NCBI GenBank assembly: GCA_946611835.1
Contig: CAMOEE010000159.1
Coordinates: forward strand, 1 to 5,954
Origin: an uncultured Treponema sp.
GTDB taxonomy: Bacteria > Spirochaetota > Spirochaetia > Treponematales > Treponemataceae
Direction: 5' to 3'
Length of the DNA: 5,954 nt
Shown: one piece after another, positions 1-4,449 of the stretch
Numbering within the stretch: position 1 is the stretch's first letter
How the letters are laid out: every line of letters starts with the position of its first letter
Position numbers and translations under genes: made by a program
Notes under the pieces: model-generated
Told to the model about the DNA's origin: nothing
What the model saw: only the letters and a program-made list of their open reading frames with translations
Databases searched by the model: none

Positions 1-24
1 CAAAGTGAGGGCAGCGCCCAATGA

Positions 25-53
25 TTGAACAAATTCTGAAAATTCTTTAAGAT
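25..53 (+). promoter_or_regulatory. Possible sigma70-type promoter ahead of the first gene
   Basis: TTGAAC at 25-30 and TAAGAT at 48-53 are separated by 17 bases. Each hexamer matches the vegetative sigma-factor consensus at 4 of 6 positions and the spacing is ideal. Transcription would start near base 60, only a few bases before the ATG at 63, leaving almost no room for a ribosome binding site; none is visible (the bases before the ATG read agaaacaag). It could drive the whole unknown gene-proA-proB-proC set. Hexamers of this quality occur by chance in AT-rich DNA, so this is a weak call, and transcription could also enter from a gene left of the window. Confidence 0.3.
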
Positions 54-62
54 AGAAACAAG

Positions 63-584
63 ATGAACGATTTAATAACAGATTTTATTGAAAAAAACAC
101 TATAGATTCTCTGAAGACTTTACTTGCCTCTTCAGATTCAACAGAAATTACAAATTCGGCGTTGGTCGTCGCAGGGCTTTTCGGCAGCGGCTTCGACATT
201 TCTTCCGACGAAAGCGTCCAAAAGCTGATCAACTCCTTCAAAAAAAATCTTACCCTTCTCATTCAGAAAACCTGGGTTGACCAGTCAGATATCTCCCTCA
301 AAGAAGAAATTCTGGTCAAACTCAAGAAATACTGCAGCTCAGTCGAAGAAGGCAAATGGGCAAAAGCTTTCGCTTCATTCACCAGAATCCTTGACGAAGT
401 GATTTATCTCATGTTCGGCGAAACAGCAAAAACCCCTGACTTTGCAGAATACGCTCTCCGCATTGACCCGGAATTCGGTATTTTCTGGTGGTATGTAAAG
501 AGTCTTCCTTCAAAAAACAGCTGGTCAGACGAAAAGAACAAGGCAGTTATGCTCATCGCAATGTTCTTCCTGGCAAATTACTAA
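63..584 (+). CDS. Conserved-looking hypothetical protein, first gene of the proline cluster
   Basis: This 173-residue protein is not one I recognise, and I assign no function. No signal peptide or convincing membrane span is visible: the hydrophobic stretches (residues about 31-43 and the extreme C-terminus, 161-173) are short and look like buried helices. Much of the rest is amphipathic and charged, suggesting a soluble, mainly helical cytoplasmic protein. Notable points are an aromatic cluster FWWYV at 141-145 preceded by ALRIDPEFG (131-139), faintly like the end of a TPR-type helix pair, and a single cysteine at 91. The ATG at 63 is the only sensible start, although no Shine-Dalgarno sequence precedes it. 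Codon use matches its neighbours, and the opposite-strand reading frames here look like shadows. The stop lies 4 bases before proA, so cotranscription is likely. The tight linkage hints at a role connected to proline or glutamate metabolism, but that is inference only. Confidence 0.8.
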   Translation: MNDLITDFIEKNTIDSLKTLLASSDSTEITNSALVVAGLFGSGFDISSDESVQKLINSFKKNLTLLIQKTWVDQSDISLKEEILVKLKKYCSSVEEGKWAKAFASFTRILDEVIYLMFGETAKTPDFAEYALRIDPEFGIFWWYVKSLPSKNSWSDEKNKAVMLIAMFFLANY

Positions 585-588
585 GCTT

Positions 589-1875
589 ATGAATATTAAC
601 GAAATCTGTGACAAACTCCGGGCCGGGAGCGATACCCTCGCTCTCCAGACGGCGGCTCAGAAGAATATCGCTCTTTCTGCTGTGATATCTTCTATTGAAA
701 GGAACCGCTCCGCAATTCTTGCCGCCAACGGTGAGGATGTTGCTGCCGCACGTGCCAAAGGCATGACCGAAAGCCTTGTTGAGCGCCTTGCCCTCGACGA
801 CAAAAAAATCAATTCTATTATCGATTCAATCAAAATAATCATTTCTCAGACAGACCCGATTGGCGAGGAAATTTCCGGCTGGAAAACGCCAGGTGGCATG
901 ACAATCAGACAGGTTTGCGTGCCCCTCGGAGTCGTTGCAATCATCTATGAAAGCCGTCCGAATGTCACCGCCGATGCTTTTGCCCTCGCATACAAGAGCG
1001 GCAACGCAATTTTGCTCCGCGGCTCATCTTCGGCCCTCAAATCGAACAAAGCGATTGTAAGCGCAATCAAAGAGGGGCTTAAAAGTGACGCAGCCCGGGG
1101 CTTCGGCCTTCCGGAAGCGATTGAACTTGCCCCATGCGAAAGCCACGATGAGGTTCAGGAAATTCTCACAGCTGTAGGAAAGGTTGATGCAGCTCTCCCC
1201 CGAGGTGGCGCAAAACTGATTAACATGGTCGTTGAAACGGCGAAAGTCCCCGTGATTCAGACCGGAGCCGGTGTCTGTCACCTTTATGTTGACGAGTCAG
1301 CAGATTTGAAAATGGCCGAGGAAATCGCCTGGAACGCAAAAACCCAGCGGCCTGGAGCCTGCAACGCAATCGAGTGCATTCTGGTTAACGAAAAAGTTGC
1401 AAAAGAATTTCTTCCTAGATTGGCAAAAAGATTTGCAGGTACAGTAGAACTTCGTGCTGATAAAAAAGCGTTTGACATCTTGAATGATAAATCTGTGGAA
1501 TCTGTGTCATCTGTGGTTTGTAAAATTGTTCCTGCAGAAGAATCTGATTTCGGCTTTGAATTCCTCGATATGATTTGTGCAGTCAAAGTGGTAAGCAGTG
1601 TCAGCGAGGCAATTTCTTACATAAACACACACAACACAAAACATTCTGAATGTATCGTCACAGAAAATCGTGCTTCGGCCCGCCTTTTCCAGGCAAAAGT
1701 TGATGCGGCCTGCGTTTATGTGAACGCTTCCACACGATTCACCGACGGCGGAGAATTCGGTTTCGGAGCGGAGCTTGGAATCTCAACACAAAAATTGCAC
1801 GCCCGGGGACCAATGGGAATCAAAGCACTCACGACAACAAAATATCTCATTGACGGTGACGGACAAGTAAGATAA
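589..1875 (+). CDS. proA: Glutamate-5-semialdehyde dehydrogenase (gamma-glutamyl phosphate reductase)
   Basis: ProA carries out the second step of proline synthesis: NADPH-dependent reduction of L-glutamyl-5-phosphate to glutamate-5-semialdehyde, in the cytoplasm and probably in contact with ProB because the phosphate is unstable. At 428 residues it is close to the usual 410-430. The family hallmarks are in order: VPLGVVAIIYESRPNVTADA (111-130), PRGGAKLI (204-211), GAGVCHLYVD (226-235), the catalytic cysteine Cys258 in RPGACNAIE, the ProA signature from Val335 to Ile356 (with NTKHSE), and the C-terminal block YVNASTRFTDGGEFGFGAE (377-395) followed by STQKLHARGPMG. The start is fixed by the N-terminal alignment and by the 4-base gap from the preceding gene. 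No good Shine-Dalgarno is seen, so translation is probably coupled. An oddity is residues 302-310, SVESVSSVV, encoded by three 9-bp repeats in a loop that is shorter in the E. coli enzyme, inside an AT-rich section of the gene. Confidence 0.98.
   Translation: MNINEICDKLRAGSDTLALQTAAQKNIALSAVISSIERNRSAILAANGEDVAAARAKGMTESLVERLALDDKKINSIIDSIKIIISQTDPIGEEISGWKTPGGMTIRQVCVPLGVVAIIYESRPNVTADAFALAYKSGNAILLRGSSSALKSNKAIVSAIKEGLKSDAARGFGLPEAIELAPCESHDEVQEILTAVGKVDAALPRGGAKLINMVVETAKVPVIQTGAGVCHLYVDESADLKMAEEIAWNAKTQRPGACNAIECILVNEKVAKEFLPRLAKRFAGTVELRADKKAFDILNDKSVESVSSVVCKIVPAEESDFGFEFLDMICAVKVVSSVSEAISYINTHNTKHSECIVTENRASARLFQAKVDAACVYVNASTRFTDGGEFGFGAELGISTQKLHARGPMGIKALTTTKYLIDGDGQVR
1491..1517 (+). 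repeat. In-frame triple 9-bp tandem repeat within proA
   Basis: The heptamer ATCTGTG occurs at 1491-1497, 1500-1506 and 1509-1515, exactly 9 bases apart, so the units read ATCTGTGGA, ATCTGTGTC and ATCTGTGGT. Because 9 is a multiple of 3, the reading frame is kept and the product gains the pattern SVE-SVS-SVV (residues 302-310). It lies between the conserved catalytic part and the ProA signature, in a surface-type loop of variable length. Whether it is a local expansion or a copy of a dispersed genomic repeat cannot be told from one window. Confidence 0.8.
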
Positions 1876-1887
1876 AGTCGTATCAAA

Positions 1888-1893
1888 AAAGGA
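1888..1893 (+). promoter_or_regulatory. Ribosome binding site of proB
   Basis: AAAGGA, followed by AAAAGTT and then the ATG at 1901, is a purine-rich Shine-Dalgarno match at workable spacing. It lies in the 25-base proA-proB gap and supports ATG 1901 as the start. It is one of only two clear ribosome binding sites in the window. Confidence 0.65.
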
Positions 1894-1900
1894 AAAAGTT

Positions 1901-2698
1901 ATGACAATCGCAGAAACTCTGGCTCAGGCAAGGAAAATCGTAATAAAAATCGGTTCCAACACTCTCGCAAAGGCTGATGGAACTCAGAATACAGAATTTA
2001 TGCACTCCTTTGCAAAACAGTGCAAAAATCTTATCGCCAAAGGAAAACAAATCGTAGTCGTTTCTTCGGGAGCACAGGTTTCCGGCGTTTCGACCCTCAA
2101 AGAATGGGCACGCAAAAAAGATGTCCATTTCAGGCAGGCACTTTGCGCAATCGGACAGGTTGAGCTTATGGCTCAGTGGCGAAAAGCTTTCGCAGAGCAG
2201 GAGCTTCACATCGGTCAGCTTTTGTTCACAAAAGAAGATTTCGAAGACAATCACCGCTCCCTCAACATCCGTAACACACTTTTTACTCTGGTTGACGAGG
2301 GCGTCGTTCCAATCATCAACGAAAATGATTCCGTTTCAACCGACGAATTCGCAATCGGTGACAACGACAACCTGAGCGCAATCACCGCAATTTTGTGGAG
2401 CGCAGACGCCCTGATTTTGTTCAGCGACATCGAGGGAATTTTTACAGACAATCCAAAAACAAATCCTAAGGCCGAGCTGATTCAAGAAGTCACTTCTATC
2501 GATGATTTGCGCAAAAAAATCACAATCGGTGAGACAAATGCCTTTGGAACCGGCGGAATCGAAACCAAAATTCAGGCCGCAGGCAAAAGCACAAAATACG
2601 GAATCCCCATGATTCTTGCAAACGGCGGAGAGACAGACATCCTCGACAAGCTGGCAGAAGGAAAAGCCAGGGGAACGCTCTTTTTGGCCCAGGAGTAA
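1901..2698 (+). CDS. proB: Glutamate 5-kinase, short form without PUA domain
   Basis: ProB is the committing enzyme of proline synthesis: ATP-dependent phosphorylation of L-glutamate to L-glutamyl-5-phosphate. The whole 265-residue protein is the amino acid kinase fold: KIGSNTL (16-22, catalytic/ATP-site Lys16), VSSGAQVSG (54-62), the glutamate-site segment IINENDS (138-144) and GDNDNLSA (153-160), the nucleotide-site SDIEGIFTDNP (175-185) and GTGGIETKIQAA (216-227, with Lys223). Lys16, Asn140, Asp154, Asp156 and Lys223 align at a constant offset of six with the functional residues recalled for E. coli GK (Lys10, Asn134, Asp148, Asp150, Lys217), so an active enzyme is expected. E. coli GK has 367 residues; the C-terminal PUA domain is absent here and the gene ends cleanly 3 bases before proC with no leftover PUA coding. 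Short forms are known, for example in Campylobacter. Feedback inhibition by proline would have to act through the kinase domain alone. Confidence 0.97.
   Translation: MTIAETLAQARKIVIKIGSNTLAKADGTQNTEFMHSFAKQCKNLIAKGKQIVVVSSGAQVSGVSTLKEWARKKDVHFRQALCAIGQVELMAQWRKAFAEQELHIGQLLFTKEDFEDNHRSLNIRNTLFTLVDEGVVPIINENDSVSTDEFAIGDNDNLSAITAILWSADALILFSDIEGIFTDNPKTNPKAELIQEVTSIDDLRKKITIGETNAFGTGGIETKIQAAGKSTKYGIPMILANGGETDILDKLAEGKARGTLFLAQE
2691..2695 (+). promoter_or_regulatory. Ribosome binding site of proC inside the end of proB
   Basis: AGGAG at 2691-2695 is a consensus Shine-Dalgarno, 6 bases before the proC ATG at 2702. It overlaps the last proB codons and abuts the TAA at 2696-2698, a classic arrangement for ribosome re-initiation and matched ProB and ProC output. 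It fixes the proC start. Confidence 0.85.
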
Positions 2699-2701
2699 AC
2701 T

Positions 2702-3484
2702 ATGACAAAAATCGCTTTTATCGGAATGGGAAATATGGCCCAGGCTCTTTGTGCCTGTTTCGCAAAATCAAAAAAAATCCTGCCGGGCCAGATGTTCGCT
2801 TATGCCCCAAACCAGGAAAAACTTGCACAGAACGCCAGAAAACTCAACTTTGTGCCCTGCAAATCCTTAAAAGAAGCGGTTTCTTCTGCTGACACAGTGA
2901 TTCTTGCCTGTAAGCCATATCAAATCGAAGGTGTTTTGGGTGAAATCAAAGACGAGCTCAAAAACAAAGCCCTGCTTTCAATCGCACTTGGGTGGAATTT
3001 CAAAAAATTTCAGGAATATACAGACAAATCAACCCGAGTTCAGTTCATAATGCCCAACACACCCGCCATGGTTGGTGAGGGCGTATTCCTTTTTGAAAAA
3101 TCAAATTCACTTAATGAAGACGAGAGAAAAGAATTCATAGATTTGTTTGCATCAATGGGAACTGTCGAGGAACTTCCGGACAATCTCATGGGAATTGGAG
3201 GAGCCGTGAGTGGCTGCGGACCTGCTTTCGTTGATTTGTTCATTGAAGCCTATGCCGATGCAGCCGTAAAATACGGAATCCCGCGAAAAACCGCATACAA
3301 GCTCGTTAGCCAGACCGTCCTGGGAACAGCAAAACTTCAGCTTATGACAGGCGAACATCCGGGGGTTTTAAAAGACAATGTATGCTCTCCGGCCGGAAGC
3401 ACCATTCGTGGCGTTACAGCCCTCGAAGAATACGGCTTACGAAACGCCTGCATAAAATCAATAGATTCAATCATGAAATCATAA
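2702..3484 (+). CDS. proC: Pyrroline-5-carboxylate reductase
   Basis: ProC carries out the last step of proline synthesis: NAD(P)H-dependent reduction of 1-pyrroline-5-carboxylate to L-proline. At 260 residues it is near the usual 260-280. The N-terminal Rossmann domain opens with KIAFIGMGNMA (3-13) carrying the GxGxxx dinucleotide loop; ILACKP (67-72) and MPNTPAMVGEG (117-127) are the next conserved family segments. The C-terminal dimerisation and substrate domain has AVSGCGPAFV (168-177) and the P5C reductase signature region from about 222 to 244, with LKDNVCSPAGST and RGVTALEEYG. Together with the two preceding genes it completes the glutamate-to-proline route, which suggests one polycistronic message. 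The 3-base spacing to proB and the overlapping ribosome binding site support translational linkage. Its last codons form one arm of an inverted repeat reaching into the start of the next gene. No truncation or unusual residue was seen. Confidence 0.97.
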   Translation: MTKIAFIGMGNMAQALCACFAKSKKILPGQMFAYAPNQEKLAQNARKLNFVPCKSLKEAVSSADTVILACKPYQIEGVLGEIKDELKNKALLSIALGWNFKKFQEYTDKSTRVQFIMPNTPAMVGEGVFLFEKSNSLNEDERKEFIDLFASMGTVEELPDNLMGIGGAVSGCGPAFVDLFIEAYADAAVKYGIPRKTAYKLVSQTVLGTAKLQLMTGEHPGVLKDNVCSPAGSTIRGVTALEEYGLRNACIKSIDSIMKS

Positions 3485-3510
3485 AAGAAAAGCCCCGCAT
3501 CATTTCATGG
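3471..3510 (+). promoter_or_regulatory. Inverted repeat joining proC stop and ilvY-like start codon
   Basis: Bases 3471-3482 pair with 3499-3510: eight uninterrupted Watson-Crick pairs (CATGAAAT at 3472-3479 with ATTTCATG at 3502-3509), one G-U pair at the base, one C-C mismatch, then two more A-T pairs, around a 16-base loop (3483-3498). The proC TAA begins at 3482 and the ATG of the regulator at 3507-3509 is inside the 3' arm. In RNA this would cover the start codon until a ribosome finishing proC opens the stem, a pattern expected of translational coupling. There is no T-tract after it on this strand that would make it a terminator, other than the coding TTTTTTT at 3512-3518. The pairing is read directly; the role is inferred and the stem is AT-rich, hence weak. 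Confidence 0.45.
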
Positions 3511-4400
3511 ATTTTTTTGAACTGAACGCTTTTTTAAATCTTTCTCAGACCCTGCACTTCGCTCACACGGCAGAAAAAGTGAACCTGAGTCCTTCTGCTT
3601 TAAGCCGCCTTATTTCCCGACTTGAAGACGAAACCGGCACTGTTTTGCTCGAGAGGAACAATCGTGAGGTCAAGCTCACAGCTCAGGGTGCGGATTTTGC
3701 CCGCTTTGCAAAAAAATGCCTTGATGAACAGGAAGATGTCCTCAATTCTTTCAAGTCTGCAGGAAACGAAGTGGCCGGCACTCTCCATGTTTACGCTTCG
3801 GTTACTGCCTGTTACTCGATTATGCCGCCATTCCTCAAAGCTCTTTCTGACAAATACCCCATGATTCATCTTGAGATAGAGACCGGAGACCCGGCGGGGG
3901 CTGTGAACGCGGTCAAAGAAGGCCGTGCAGAACTTGCCGTCGCTGCGATTCCAGAAAGCGGCCTGAGTGGATTTGACACTCTCCCAGTCCGAAGAACACC
4001 CCTTGTTTTTGCGGCGAGCAACGGAACCCAGTACGAAAGCGTTTCAGGAAGCCCTCAGGACATAGTTTCTTCGGTACCGCTAATTCTGCCAAAAACAGGA
4101 TTGGCCCGGGAACGCTTTGATACATGGGTCGCAAGCCGGAATGTAAAACCTGTCATAGCCGCCGAAACCGAAGGAAATGAGGCAATTATGGCTCTGGTTC
4201 AGCTGGGAATCGGAATCGGCCTTATTCCTCACATAGTTTTGACAAACGGTCCCTATGAAAAAGGCTTCACCTGTCTTTCAGCAGGAAATGCCCTGGGTTA
4301 TTATGAAGTCGGATTCATTCAAAAAAAAGAAATTTCCGGCAGCGAGTCTCTCAAACGAATCCGAAAAGCGGTAAATGAAATCCTTTCAGCGATGAGATAA
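3507..4400 (+). CDS. LysR-family transcriptional regulator, IlvY-like
   Basis: This is a 297-residue LysR-type DNA-binding regulator, the same length as E. coli IlvY. The N-terminal winged helix-turn-helix covers residues 1-60 (HFAHTAEKVNLSPSALSRLI at 17-36, then LEDETGTVLLERNNREVKLT), followed by a linker helix and the effector-binding domain from about 91. Segments recalled from E. coli IlvY match closely: SVTACYSIMPPFL (98-110; SVTAAYSHLPPIL), TGDPAGAVNAVKEGRAELAV (126-145) and the EGNEAIMALVQLGIG block with LIPHIVLTNGP. In E. coli, IlvY activates ilvC for isoleucine and valine synthesis in response to acetohydroxy acids, and is encoded divergently from ilvC. No ilvC is visible here and the gene instead trails proC by 22 bases on the same strand. 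It may control ilvC elsewhere or have been recruited to the proline genes. No Shine-Dalgarno precedes ATG 3507, but the start aligns with the IlvY N-terminus (MDFFEL versus MDLRDL). I leave the symbol blank because the target is unproven. Confidence 0.9.
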   Translation: MDFFELNAFLNLSQTLHFAHTAEKVNLSPSALSRLISRLEDETGTVLLERNNREVKLTAQGADFARFAKKCLDEQEDVLNSFKSAGNEVAGTLHVYASVTACYSIMPPFLKALSDKYPMIHLEIETGDPAGAVNAVKEGRAELAVAAIPESGLSGFDTLPVRRTPLVFAASNGTQYESVSGSPQDIVSSVPLILPKTGLARERFDTWVASRNVKPVIAAETEGNEAIMALVQLGIGIGLIPHIVLTNGPYEKGFTCLSAGNALGYYEVGFIQKKEISGSESLKRIRKAVNEILSAMR

Positions 4401-4436
4401 AACTTGCAGATAGTGGATTGCGCTAAAAAAAATCGC

Positions 4437-4442
4437 TATAAT
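4437..4442 (+). promoter_or_regulatory. Consensus -10 box just before the FAD oxidoreductase
   Basis: A perfect TATAAT sits in the 49-base AT-rich gap between the regulator and the next gene. At the normal distance transcription would begin at about 4449-4450, on or next to the ATG at 4450, giving a leaderless mRNA. No good -35 hexamer is found at 16-18 bp (TGGATT at 17 bp), and no TG extension precedes the box. A run of eight A's (4425-4432) lies just upstream. The gap also holds a CGCTA direct repeat (4421-4425 and 4434-4438). No terminator for the preceding genes is visible, so read-through remains possible. Confidence 0.4.
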
Positions 4443-4449
4443 TCCAAGA

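Noticed and set aside
9..19. GGGC-AGC-GCCC palindrome near the left edge
   Set aside because: A 4-bp stem with a 3-base loop and no following T-tract; it could be the end of a gene left of the window, but all three frames stop by base 28 and none can be identified.
21..50. Nine-codon open frame (MIEQILKIL) upstream of the first gene
   Set aside because: It is too short to support as a leader peptide: no ribosome binding site, no run of proline or other regulatory codons, and no attenuator hairpin afterwards.
1618..1645. Low-complexity ACA/CAC stretch in proA
   Set aside because: It encodes part of the conserved ProA signature (YINTHNTKHSE), so the protein sequence explains it.
1883..2254. 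123-residue open frame on the minus strand over proA-proB
   Set aside because: It lies opposite the strongly conserved proB, its product is Cys/Phe-rich and unlike a normal protein, and no start signals are seen; it is a coding shadow.
2690..2702. Possibility that proB is truncated by a frameshift that removed a PUA domain
   Set aside because: proC starts 3 bases after the proB stop with its own ribosome binding site, leaving no residual PUA-coding DNA.
4421..4438. CGCTA direct repeat with A8 run, considered as a terminator or operator
   Set aside because: It is direct, not inverted, so forms no hairpin; with five-base units it is probably chance in AT-rich DNA.
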